A DNA stretch of 64,000 nucleotides from Geomonas ferrireducens (GTDB lineage Bacteria > Desulfobacterota > Desulfuromonadia > Geobacterales > Geobacteraceae). The translations under genes and the position numbers were made by a program. The notes under the pieces were generated by a model. The model ran no database searches. It was not told the DNA's origin and saw only the letters and a list, made by a program, of their open reading frames with translations. Below, piece by piece: positions 56,544-64,000 of the stretch. The stretch covers positions 1,217,897 through 1,281,896 of the forward strand of contig NZ_SSYA01000002.1 of NCBI RefSeq assembly GCF_004917065.1, read 5' to 3'. Position 1 is the first letter of the stretch. Every line of letters starts with the position of its first letter.

Positions 56544-57974
56544 ATGAAATTTAACGAGCTGAACCTGCCGGAGGTGGTCCTGAAGGGGATCGAGGAGACC
56601 GGCTTCACAGACTGCACACCGATCCAGGAAAAGGCGCTGCCGCTTGCCCTCTCGGGCAAGGACGTAGCGGGACAGGCCCAGACGGGCACCGGCAAGACCG
56701 CCACCTTCCTCATCTCCATCTTCACCCGCCTGCTAAACCAGCAGAAAACCGGCGCCGAGCATCATCCCCGCGCCCTGATCCTCGCCCCCACCCGCGAACT
56801 GGTGGTGCAGATCGAAAAAGACGCCCAGACGCTGGGCAAACACACCGGCTTCAACATCCAGGCGATCTACGGCGGCGTCGACTACATGAAGCAGCGCGAC
56901 GCGCTGAAGGCCGGCGCCGACATCGTCATCGGCACCCCCGGGCGCCTCATCGACTACCTCAAGCAAAAGGTCTACTCCCTGAAGGACGTCGAGGCGCTCG
57001 TCATCGACGAGGCGGACCGCATGTTCGACATGGGGTTCATCGCGGACCTGCGCTTCATCCTGAGAAGGCTCCCCTCCTACGACAAGCGCCAGAACCTCCT
57101 CTTTTCCGCGACGCTCAACACCCGCGTGATGGAACTTGCCTACGAGTTCATGAACATGCCGGAGAAGGTCTCGGTGACACCCGAGCAGATGACCGCCGAG
57201 CGCGTCGAGCAGGTGCTCTATCACGTATCCCGCAAGGAAAAGTTCCCACTGCTTCTGGGGCTGCTGAGGAAGATGGGGATGGACCGGACCATGATCTTCG
57301 TGAACACGAAGCGCGAGGCCGAGTACCTGCAGGATCGTCTCAACGCCAACGAATTCCCCTGCCGGGTCATCTCGGGCGACGTCGAGCAGAGAAAGCGCAT
57401 GAAGATCCTATCCGACTTCAAGGCGGGCCTCCTCCCGATCATGATCGCCACCGACGTCGCCTCCCGCGGCATCCACATCGAAGGTGTCTCCCACGTCGTC
57501 AACTACGACCTGCCGCAGGACTGCGAGGACTACGTGCACCGCATCGGGCGCACCGCGCGCGCAGGCGCCGAGGGGATGGCCATTTCGCTCGCGGACGAGG
57601 ACGGCGCCTTTTTCATCGAAGCGATCCAGGAGTTCATCAAGCAGAAGATCCCCACCGAGTGGGCCGAAGACGACATGTTCGTCCACGACTACAAGAGGAC
57701 GGCCAGGCCTCCTCGCCGCACCGATGACAAGCCCGGCGGCCGTGGCGGCAAGCCCGGCGAGCGCGGGGGTAAGCCCGGGCGCGGAGAGTCCCGCGGCAGG
57801 AGCAGATCCGGTTCCGAAAAGGAGAAACCGGAGCAGAAGGTGGCCAAGCCCGCAGCGGAGGAGAAAGCCCCGTCAGTCGATGCAGCCGCTACGGGGGATG
57901 CAGCAGCCAAAAAGAAGCGCCGTCGCCGCAAGCCGAAGGCGAAGACTGCGGAACAGCAACCCGAGCAGCCGTGA
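56544..57974 (+). CDS. DEAD-box ATP-dependent RNA helicase (RhlB/RhlE type)
   Basis: 476 residues. All core motifs: Q motif near 20-27 (TDCTPIQ), AQTGTGKT near 45-52, PTRELV, TPGRL, VIDEADRMFDMGF near 152-164, SAT, and HRIGRTARAG near 332-341. The last 85 residues are basic and Gly/Arg/Lys-rich (RNA-binding tail). Ribosome or RNA-decay remodelling is likely. AAAAGGAAAACAACAGC precedes the ATG. Stop overlaps the next gene by 4 bases. Confidence 0.96.
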   Translation: MKFNELNLPEVVLKGIEETGFTDCTPIQEKALPLALSGKDVAGQAQTGTGKTATFLISIFTRLLNQQKTGAEHHPRALILAPTRELVVQIEKDAQTLGKHTGFNIQAIYGGVDYMKQRDALKAGADIVIGTPGRLIDYLKQKVYSLKDVEALVIDEADRMFDMGFIADLRFILRRLPSYDKRQNLLFSATLNTRVMELAYEFMNMPEKVSVTPEQMTAERVEQVLYHVSRKEKFPLLLGLLRKMGMDRTMIFVNTKREAEYLQDRLNANEFPCRVISGDVEQRKRMKILSDFKAGLLPIMIATDVASRGIHIEGVSHVVNYDLPQDCEDYVHRIGRTARAGAEGMAISLADEDGAFFIEAIQEFIKQKIPTEWAEDDMFVHDYKRTARPPRRTDDKPGGRGGKPGERGGKPGRGESRGRSRSGSEKEKPEQKVAKPAAEEKAPSVDAAATGDAAAKKKRRRRKPKAKTAEQQPEQP

Positions 57975-58972
57975 CCGGAAAGGGACGTCCGCCGCGCAAA
58001 TACTCCCAAGCGGGAAGGGTCCACGACGTCATCCGGCTCATCGAGGCGCGCCACGGCATCTCCGTCGCCGAACTCGCCGAGGAGGCCGGGGTCAACAAGC
58101 GCACCATCCACCGCGACCTGGTCGCCATACAGGAGGCGGGCTATCCGCTCATCTCCGACTGGCAGGACGGCGAGAAGGTGTACCGGTTCCTGACCCGCTT
58201 CAAGGACGTCCCCCCCATCAGCTTCACGCTCCAGGAGCTGATGACCCTGTCCCTGCTCCGCTCGCAACTCGACCCATTGAAGGGAACCCCCTTCATGGAA
58301 GACATGCAGAGCGTCTTCGGCAAGGTGAACTCGGTGCTGCCGCCGCGCCTTGCCGCCCACATGGAACGCATAGCCGAGGTCTCGCTCCCTCTTTTACAGG
58401 GGAAGCGGGACTACTCGCGCTGCGCCCACCACTTAAGAGAGATCCGCAACGCCCTCCTCTACCAGCAGAGCATCGTCATCTCCTACCGCTCACCCGGCCG
58501 CGCCGAGCCTTCCGACTACAAGGTCGATCCGTACACCCTGCTCTTCCAGAAGGGTGGCATTTACCTCCTGGGGTACGCGCAGCAGCGCGAGGCGCTGCGC
58601 ACCTTCGCCATCGAGCGCATCTGCGGCGTCGAAACGCTGAAGGAGCGCTTCGAGATCCCGGAGGGGTACCGCCCCGGACAGGCGCTAGGCGAGGCCTTCG
58701 GGATCGTCGCAGAGTCTCCCATGGACGTGGTGGTCCGCTTCTCCGCCTCCATCGCCCACGCGATAAAAGACCGCATCTGGCACTCGTCGCAGAAGATAGA
58801 GGAACAGGCGGACGGATCGATCCTCCTTAGCTTTCATGCCGGCGGCAAGATGGAGATACTCTCCTGGCTTCTCTCCTACGGCGCGCACGCCGAACTCCTC
58901 TCCCCAGCCGAACTGCGGGAAGAACTGGCAGGCATGGCGCAAGCCACCGTTCTTCTCTACCGCGGCGCCTGA
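57971..58972 (+). CDS. WYL-domain transcription factor
   Basis: 333 residues from a GTG overlapping the helicase stop (GTGA). N-terminal winged HTH (VHDVIRLIEARHGISVAELAEEAGVNKRTIHRDL-like, about 17-50), a middle WYL domain (about 140-220) and a C-terminal WCX-like part. WYL proteins sense ligands or nucleic acid and regulate DNA repair or phage defence genes. Coupling to a helicase suggests joint regulation, target unknown. Confidence 0.9.
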   Translation: MTGKGRPPRKYSQAGRVHDVIRLIEARHGISVAELAEEAGVNKRTIHRDLVAIQEAGYPLISDWQDGEKVYRFLTRFKDVPPISFTLQELMTLSLLRSQLDPLKGTPFMEDMQSVFGKVNSVLPPRLAAHMERIAEVSLPLLQGKRDYSRCAHHLREIRNALLYQQSIVISYRSPGRAEPSDYKVDPYTLLFQKGGIYLLGYAQQREALRTFAIERICGVETLKERFEIPEGYRPGQALGEAFGIVAESPMDVVVRFSASIAHAIKDRIWHSSQKIEEQADGSILLSFHAGGKMEILSWLLSYGAHAELLSPAELREELAGMAQATVLLYRGA

Positions 58973-59034
58973 TTCGACCAACGCATCCATGGCTTCGTAT
59001 TGACTCTATGTAGCCAGCAGGATACACTCAATAC

Positions 59035-59334
59035 ATTATAGAAATCCGCAAAACGAAGCGGTTTGCCGATTGGCTCGACAACCTGTACGACGTCAGAGCG
59101 AAAGCTCGCATTCTCGTCAGGATCGAGCGACTCTCAGCCGGGAATGCCGGAGACGTCAAGCCGGTAGGTGAAGGAGTCTCGGAAATGCGGATCGACTATG
59201 GCCGTGGGTACCGGGTTTACTTCACGATGCGTGGCAGCAAGTTGATAATCCTTCTGGCCGGCGGCAACAAAGCGAGTCAGACCCGCGATATCAAGTTAGC
59301 GCTGCGCCTAGCAGACGAAATACAGGACAAGTGA
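59035..59334 (+). CDS. RelE/HigB-like toxin, no canonical start
   Basis: 99 codons, open from an in-frame TAG at about 59011 to the TGA at 59334, but without ATG, GTG or TTG at the expected N-terminus; the best start is ATT at 59035 (Q-Y-I-I-E-I-R-K in frame around it). The protein is typical of the HigB/RelE addiction module killer family (FADWLDNLYDVRAKARI, GVSEMRIDYGRGYRVYF). It would cut mRNA at ribosomes. Partner antitoxin starts one base after its stop. Either a rare start or a degraded start. Confidence 0.8.
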   Translation: MIEIRKTKRFADWLDNLYDVRAKARILVRIERLSAGNAGDVKPVGEGVSEMRIDYGRGYRVYFTMRGSKLIILLAGGNKASQTRDIKLALRLADEIQDK

Positions 59335-59335
59335 C

Positions 59336-59629
59336 ATGCCAAAATCAACCACCACTCGTTACGATGTTGCTGAACACCTCCGGACACCAGAGGAAATGGC
59401 GGCTTATCTTGAAGCATGCCTGGAAGAGGCAAACGGAGATGCGGCGTTCATCGCCAAAGCGCTTGGCGACATAGCACGTGCGAAGGGAATGTCTCAGGTT
59501 GCAAGAGACGCAGGACTTTCCAGAGAAAGTCTGTACAAGGCGCTGTCGGGCGAACGCGTCCCGACGTTTGATACGATACTCAAAATTGTTGCAGCGCTAG
59601 GCCTCAAGTTACATGCGGAACCCCGCTGA
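59336..59629 (+). CDS. HigA-like antitoxin (HTH, dnstrm_HI1420 type)
   Basis: 97 residues. A helix-turn-helix (about 50-80: AKGMSQVARDAGLSRESLYKALSGE) and an N-terminal part (LRTPEEMAAYLEACLEEANGD) typical of the antidote family encoded directly downstream of the toxin. Neutralises the toxin and represses the pair. Start one base after the toxin stop. Confidence 0.9.
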   Translation: MPKSTTTRYDVAEHLRTPEEMAAYLEACLEEANGDAAFIAKALGDIARAKGMSQVARDAGLSRESLYKALSGERVPTFDTILKIVAALGLKLHAEPR

Positions 59630-59684
59630 TGCAGCATAACTGTTTTTGACCGCCGGCTCTTCCTGCACCCCTCCCCCTCCCGCG

Positions 59685-59713
59685 TTGACAAGCTTTTTCG
59701 TTCCGTATATAAA
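59685..59713 (+). promoter_or_regulatory. Promoter of the MidA-like methyltransferase gene
   Basis: TTGACA (59685-59690), 17-base spacer, TATAAA (59708-59713), 28 bases before the ATG. Close to consensus. Confidence 0.85.
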
Positions 59714-59741
59714 AAGACCTTCAGATTCAGGAGGGCTTTTG

Positions 59742-60902
59742 ATGGCTGACGCCGCTGCAACGACCAAACTCGCCGAACTCATCCTCAAACGTATCCGCAC
59801 CCGCGGCGACATCACCTTCGCTTCATTCATGGAGTCCGCTCTTTACGAGCCGGACCTCGGCTACTACACCTCGCCGGGACGCAAGGTGGGCGCCGAGGGG
59901 GACTTCTACACCAGCATGAACGTTCACAGCGCCTTCGGCCGCCTCATCGCGCGCGAGATCGGGAGGTTCTTCGAACTGCTAGGCTCCCCCGCCTCCTTCA
60001 CCGTGGCCGAGGCAGGTGCCGGCGGGGGACAGCTGGCCCAGGACATCCTCGATGCCGCCGCCGAGGAAAACCCTGCACTCTACGCCGCACTGACCTACCG
60101 CCTCATCGAGAAGGAGCCTTCCCTAAAGGAGGCCCAGGCCGCGCGCCTTGAGCGCCATGCGGAACATCTCGCCTGGAGCACCCCGGAGGAACTCGCCAAG
60201 GGAGAGCTTTCCTTCACCGGCTGCATCATCTCCAACGAACTCTTCGACGCCATGCCGGTGCACCTTGTCGAGATGACGGAATCCGGCCTCAAGGAGGTCT
60301 TCGTCTCGGCCGACGGAGACGGCTTCCGCGAAAAGCTCCTCGCGCCCTCCACCTCCGAGCTGGAAAACTACCTGAGACGCTTCGAAGTGAGGCTCATGCC
60401 GGGGCAGCGGGCGGAGATCAACCTCGCCGCGCCCGCCTGGATCGCCTCCGCCGCGAAGGCACTCGAACGCGGCTTCGTGCTCACCGTCGACTACGGCTAT
60501 CTCGCCGAAGAACTCTACACGCCGCAGCGGCGCAACGGCACCCTGCTCTGCTACTACAAGCACTCCACCAACGAGGACCCGTACCGCCAGGTCGGCGAGC
60601 AGGACATCACCACCCACATCAACTTCAGCGCCCTCATCGAGGCAGGAAACGAGGCGGGTCTTGCGAGCGCCTGGTACGGCGAACAGTACCGCTTCCTGCT
60701 CGGCGTCGGGCTCATGGATGAACTGATGAAACTCGAGGCCCAGGCAAAGGACGAGCAGGAAAGCCTGAAGCACCGGCTCGCCATCAAGAAACTCATGCTC
60801 CCGGAGGGAGGGATGGGGGATACCTTCAAGGTCCTTATCCAGGCAAAGGGGGTGGAGAAGCCGCAACTTCTTTGCATGAGGAAATGGGGCATGGGACTGT
60901 GA
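59742..60902 (+). CDS. MidA/NDUFAF7-like SAM-dependent methyltransferase
   Basis: 386 residues from the ATG at 59742 (CAGGAGGGCTTTTG). Starts with FASFMESALYEPDLGYYTSPGRKVGAEGDFYTS and has SAM-binding VAEAGAGGGQLAQDIL near residues 87-102, the class of human NDUFAF7 (an arginine methyltransferase for complex I assembly). Bacterial role is not established. Own promoter, and its stop overlaps the next gene. Confidence 0.9.
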   Translation: MADAAATTKLAELILKRIRTRGDITFASFMESALYEPDLGYYTSPGRKVGAEGDFYTSMNVHSAFGRLIAREIGRFFELLGSPASFTVAEAGAGGGQLAQDILDAAAEENPALYAALTYRLIEKEPSLKEAQAARLERHAEHLAWSTPEELAKGELSFTGCIISNELFDAMPVHLVEMTESGLKEVFVSADGDGFREKLLAPSTSELENYLRRFEVRLMPGQRAEINLAAPAWIASAAKALERGFVLTVDYGYLAEELYTPQRRNGTLLCYYKHSTNEDPYRQVGEQDITTHINFSALIEAGNEAGLASAWYGEQYRFLLGVGLMDELMKLEAQAKDEQESLKHRLAIKKLMLPEGGMGDTFKVLIQAKGVEKPQLLCMRKWGMGL

Positions 60903-61513
60903 CCACCGCGCTCAAGGCGATCGTCTTTGACCTCGACGGGACCCTGTACCAAGAAGAGCGCCTGGGTGAGCAGGTGAACCAGAGCGCCATCGACTACGTG
61001 GCGGACCTCAAGGGTGTCCCGCCCGAAGAGGCGGAAAACCTGCTGCAGCAAACCCGCGCCCGGGACTGCGAAGGCGGCACCCTGAGCCGCGCCGTGGTTG
61101 CACTCGGCGGTACCTTGAAGGAGCTGCACCGCCGCTTCGCCGCCGACTGCACACCGGAAACGATGCTGAAGCCAGACCCGCGTGTACAGGAACTTTTGCG
61201 CGCACTCAAAAAGCGTTACCGGCTGCACCTCTACACCAACAACAACCGTGACCTTTCCGGGCGCATCATGGAACGGATCGGCATCACCGGTCTGATGGAC
61301 CGGGTGTTCACCATCGAGGATTACTGGATCCCGAAGCCGGACCGCGCCATCATCACCGACATCCTCTCCCAAATCGGCTGCCTTCCTTCCGAGACGCTCT
61401 TTGTGGGCGACCGCTATGACGTCGATCTAGCCGTCCCCAAGACACTGGGGTGCGCCGTCCTTGAAACAAGGACCACTGAAGAGCTGCTGACACTGGCAGA
61501 TCTGGTACACTGA
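60899..61513 (+). CDS. HAD-family hydrolase (pyrimidine 5'-nucleotidase-like)
   Basis: 204 residues from a GTG at 60899, overlapping the preceding stop (GTGA). Motif I DLDGTLY near residue 11, motif II YTNNNRD near 110, and motif III/IV region KPDRAIITD...GDRYDVDLAVPK near 148-178. A phosphatase with the HAD fold; likely nucleotides or sugars. ATGs at 60872 and 60884 are other possible starts. Confidence 0.88.
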   Translation: MTTALKAIVFDLDGTLYQEERLGEQVNQSAIDYVADLKGVPPEEAENLLQQTRARDCEGGTLSRAVVALGGTLKELHRRFAADCTPETMLKPDPRVQELLRALKKRYRLHLYTNNNRDLSGRIMERIGITGLMDRVFTIEDYWIPKPDRAIITDILSQIGCLPSETLFVGDRYDVDLAVPKTLGCAVLETRTTEELLTLADLVH

Positions 61514-61578
61514 TACACCAGACTGCGAGACAGGTGACTATCTATGTCACCTGTGCTCCACCGAACAAGGAGCTGTCC

Positions 61579-62979
61579 ATGGCAAACCGCATCGAAAAGG
61601 ACACCATGGGGACGGTAGAGGTCCCCGAAGGCGCCTATTACGGCGCACAGACACAGAGAGCGATCAACAACTTCCCCATCTCCGGGCTCAAGCCGCACCG
61701 GGCGCTGGTCCGCGCGACCATCAGGATAAAGAAGTGCGCGGCGCAGGCCAACATGACCACGGGGAGGCTCGACCGCGAGCTCGGCGAGGCGATCGTAAAG
61801 GCGGCCGACGAGGCGCTTTCCGGCGCGCTGGCGGACCAGTTCGTCGTCGACCCCTTCCAGGCTGGCGCGGGCACCTCGCACAACATGAACGTGAACGAGG
61901 TGCTGGCAAACCGGGCGAACGAAATCCTGGGAGGAAAGCTCGGCGAGTATGGCAGGGTGAACGCGAACGACCACGTCAACATGGCGCAGTCCACCAACGA
62001 CGTGTTCCCGACGGCCATGCGTCTTGCCGCCCTCGAACTCGCACAGGAACTGGACGGTGAGCTGAGACACCTCTCCGAGGCGCTTTCACGCAAGGGGATG
62101 GAGTTCGATCACATCCTGAAATCGGGACGCACCCACCTGCAGGACGCGGTGCCGATCCGCCTCGGGCAGGAGTTCTCGGCCTGGGGCATCGCCGTCGAGA
62201 ACAACCGCGCCGGGATCGAGCGCGCCTTCCCCGGCTTAAGGGAGCTCGGCATCGGCGGCACCGCGGTCGGCACCGGCTTGAACGCGGAAGAGGCCTTCAT
62301 CGACCTGATCGTCGAGGGGCTCGCGCGGGAAACCGGCGAGGAGCTCACCCGCGGGGAGAGCCTCGTTGAGCGGATGCAGAACATGGACCCGTTCGTGGCG
62401 CTTTCTTCCAGCGTGAAGGGGGCCGCGGTGAACGTGATCAAACTCGCCAACGACCTGAGGCTTCTCTCCTCGGGGCCGCGTACCGGTCTTGCCGAGATCA
62501 ACCTCCCGGCCATGCAGCCCGGTTCCTCGATCATGCCGGGCAAGGTAAACCCGGTGCTCCCCGAGGTGACCAACATGGTCTGCTTCCAGGTGATGGGATG
62601 CGACCTGACCGTATCCCTCGCAGCGCAGGCCGGACAGCTGGAACTGAACGTGATGATGCCGGTGATCGCTTTCAACACGCTCTTCTCCATGGAGATCTTC
62701 AAAAACTGCCTGCACCAGCTGACGACGCTTTGCATCACCGGGATCAGCGCGAACGAAGAGCGCTGCCGCAGCTACCTCGATCAATCGGTCGGCCTCGCGA
62801 CGGTGCTCGCGCCGAGCATCGGTTACGCGGCGGCGGCCGAGGTGGCCAAGGAGTCGGCCAAGACCGGCAACAGCATCCGCCAGGTGATCCTGGAGCGCGG
62901 CATCCTGACCGAGGAGGAGTTGGAAGAGGTACTCTCCCCCTACCCGCTCACTACGCCGGGCGTGCACGGCAAGGAGTAA
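61579..62979 (+). CDS. aspA: Aspartate ammonia-lyase (fumarase/aspartase superfamily)
   Basis: 466 residues from the ATG at 61579 (AAGGAGCTGTCC). Signature GSSIMPGKVNPVLPEVTNMVC near 315-335 and QSTNDVFPTA near 137. The downstream PVIAFNTLFS and CITGISANEERC segments are aspartase-like rather than fumarase-like, while the N-terminus AQTQRAINNFPISG is nearer to fumarase C, so substrate choice is not certain. Interconverts aspartate with fumarate and ammonia, linking the nearby glutamate dehydrogenase to the TCA cycle. Confidence 0.85.
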   Translation: MANRIEKDTMGTVEVPEGAYYGAQTQRAINNFPISGLKPHRALVRATIRIKKCAAQANMTTGRLDRELGEAIVKAADEALSGALADQFVVDPFQAGAGTSHNMNVNEVLANRANEILGGKLGEYGRVNANDHVNMAQSTNDVFPTAMRLAALELAQELDGELRHLSEALSRKGMEFDHILKSGRTHLQDAVPIRLGQEFSAWGIAVENNRAGIERAFPGLRELGIGGTAVGTGLNAEEAFIDLIVEGLARETGEELTRGESLVERMQNMDPFVALSSSVKGAAVNVIKLANDLRLLSSGPRTGLAEINLPAMQPGSSIMPGKVNPVLPEVTNMVCFQVMGCDLTVSLAAQAGQLELNVMMPVIAFNTLFSMEIFKNCLHQLTTLCITGISANEERCRSYLDQSVGLATVLAPSIGYAAAAEVAKESAKTGNSIRQVILERGILTEEELEEVLSPYPLTTPGVHGKE

Positions 62980-63066
62980 GTACGTAGCCTCACTGGAGCT
63001 TTGCATTTATCACCAAAATCCTATAGACTCGTACCTGTTGTAAACCACAGAGAACTGGAGGAGTAC

Positions 63067-63288
63067 ATGACAGAAGAAGTTAAAGCCATTTTGGAAAACA
63101 TCAGGCCGGCGCTTCAGGCGGACGGCGGCGATGTTGAACTCGTTGAAGTAACCGATGACGGCGTGGTGAAAGTGCGTCTGGTCGGCGCGTGCGGCCACTG
63201 CCCTATGTCCACCATGACTCTCAAGATGGGGATCGAGAGGACCATCAAGGAAAAGGTCCCGGGCATCAAGGAAGTCGTCTCCGTCTAG
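63067..63288 (+). CDS. NifU C-terminal-like Fe-S scaffold (Nfu)
   Basis: 73 residues from the ATG at 63067 (CTGGAGGAGTAC). Single Nfu domain with the CGHCP pair (CxxC near 43-46) that binds a transient Fe-S cluster. Likely delivers clusters to dehydratases such as LeuC and IlvD. Monocistronic with a terminator. Confidence 0.94.
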   Translation: MTEEVKAILENIRPALQADGGDVELVEVTDDGVVKVRLVGACGHCPMSTMTLKMGIERTIKEKVPGIKEVVSV

Positions 63289-63318
63289 CGGGTTTTTCCC
63301 CTTAGCCGCAGCACCCGA

Positions 63319-63358
63319 AGCGCGGAAGTAATGCTCGACGTTATTTCCGCGCTTTTTC
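63319..63358 (+). terminator. Terminator after nfu
   Basis: GCGCGGAAGTAA / TTATTTCCGCGC stem followed by TTTTTCGCTTT. Confidence 0.85.
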
Positions 63359-63377
63359 GCTTTCAGGTTCCCGATCT

Positions 63378-64000
63378 ATGACCAGCGTGCGCCGCAAAAG
63401 AAAGCAGTTCCTGTTCCGGACCCCCAGGTTCTTCGATCTCTTTAAGAAGAACACCGAGGCGGTGTCGTTTCTGGGGAACCGCGCCACGCTGTACCGCTAT
63501 GGTTCCGAATTCTTCCCCGCGCTATTGGAAGCGATTCCCCGGGCGAAAACGAGCATCGGCCTCGAGTTCTACGCCATAGCCGACGACGAGACCGGACGCC
63601 GCGTGGCGGACGCGCTGATCGAAGCGGCGGGCCGGGGGGTGCGGGTACACGTCCTTTACGACTACATCGGCTGTTTCGAAACACCGGCATCCTTCTTCAA
63701 GCGCCTCATGAAGAAGGGGGTGAACTGCGCCCCGTTCAACCCGCCCCCCTTTCGCCGCGGGATCGCCTGGTTCGACAAGCGCGATCACAGAAAGATCGTC
63801 ATTATCGACGGATGGTGCGTCTTCACCGGCGGCATGAACATCGCCGACGTCTACTCGGGACTCGGCAAAAAAGAGACGAAGTGGCGCGACGTGGGGCTGA
63901 AGATCGAGGGTGAGGCGGGGCTCGAGCTGCTCCGGCTTTTCCGGGAGACCTGGACCGAGGAAACCGGCATCCCCCCGGTCGGCTGTGACCCGACGCCGAT
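63378..64000 (+). CDS. Phospholipase D/cardiolipin synthase family protein (cut by window edge)
   Basis: About 207 residues are visible from the ATG at 63378 (weak ribosome site). An HKD motif is present in RDHRKIVIIDGWCVFTGGMNI near residues 135-155; a second HKD lies beyond the edge if the enzyme is complete. Hydrophobic N-terminal helices of ClsA are absent, resembling ClsB/C. It would join two phosphatidylglycerols to cardiolipin or a related reaction. Confidence 0.9.
   Translation, partial: MTSVRRKRKQFLFRTPRFFDLFKKNTEAVSFLGNRATLYRYGSEFFPALLEAIPRAKTSIGLEFYAIADDETGRRVADALIEAAGRGVRVHVLYDYIGCFETPASFFKRLMKKGVNCAPFNPPPFRRGIAWFDKRDHRKIVIIDGWCVFTGGMNIADVYSGLGKKETKWRDVGLKIEGEAGLELLRLFRETWTEETGIPPVGCDPTP

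Overview
The window looks like a chromosomal segment of a Geobacter-type bacterium (Desulfuromonadota; Geobacter, Geomonas or Citrifermentans group). The evidence is the gene orders rpsB-tsf-pyrH-frr-uppS-cdsA-dxr-rseP-tsaB and ilvD-ilvB-ilvN-psd-pssA-leuA, the gene sets rpsF-rpsR-DUF2232-rplI and prs-rplY-pth-ychF, a leucine T-box before leuA, and a GEMM-I riboswitch with an A at the ligand-selecting position, a variant known from Geobacter. The core is GC-rich; one island is visibly AT-rich.

Layout. 1-2711: a lipid-trafficking cluster read leftwards, with an MCE/MlaD protein cut by the window edge, an MlaE permease, and a translationally coupled exported protein built from about twenty W/F-P-aromatic repeats plus a KQEA minisatellite. 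2985-4863: leuCD. 5023-8916: a LOG-family enzyme, a cold-shock protein with a long leader, and an exported HExxH metalloprotease with a C-terminal CFI-box sorting tail next to a small secreted partner. 9084-16779: branched-chain amino acid and phosphatidylethanolamine synthesis (leuA, pssA, psd, ilvN, ilvB, ilvD). 16936-24692: translation factors and the isoprenoid, undecaprenyl and phospholipid precursor cluster. 25057-27640: ilvY divergent from a long class II ilvC, which is absent from the ilvBN operon. 27721-35750: a hydrolase, an OB-fold exported protein, ribosomal proteins S6, S18, L9 and L25, ychF, pth and prs.

35751-41123 is accessory. It carries a PilZ protein, a predicted cyclic AMP-GMP riboswitch with its own terminator in front of a small exported protein and a DUF4382 lipoprotein, a bacteriohemerythrin, a SYLF protein, a 21-bp minisatellite and a fibronectin-III protein. 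41461-50238 is an integrated island of about 8.8 kb in the 3' half of tRNA-Gln(UUG). It is bounded by a perfect 47-bp direct repeat, has a tyrosine recombinase at each end, and carries small orphan genes, a seven-helix sensor-like protein, an ArdC remnant beside a REP-like palindrome, and a cluster of DnaA-box-like sites.

50195-64000 returns to core genes: tRNA-Gln, ispE, truD, a large NAD-glutamate dehydrogenase, trmB, a DEAD-box helicase coupled to a WYL regulator, a HigBA-like toxin-antitoxin pair, a MidA-like methyltransferase, a HAD phosphatase, an aspartase/fumarase, an Nfu scaffold and a phospholipase D/cardiolipin synthase cut by the right edge. Two genes, cdsA and the higB-like toxin, have no ATG, GTG or TTG at the expected start; ATC and ATT sit there instead.
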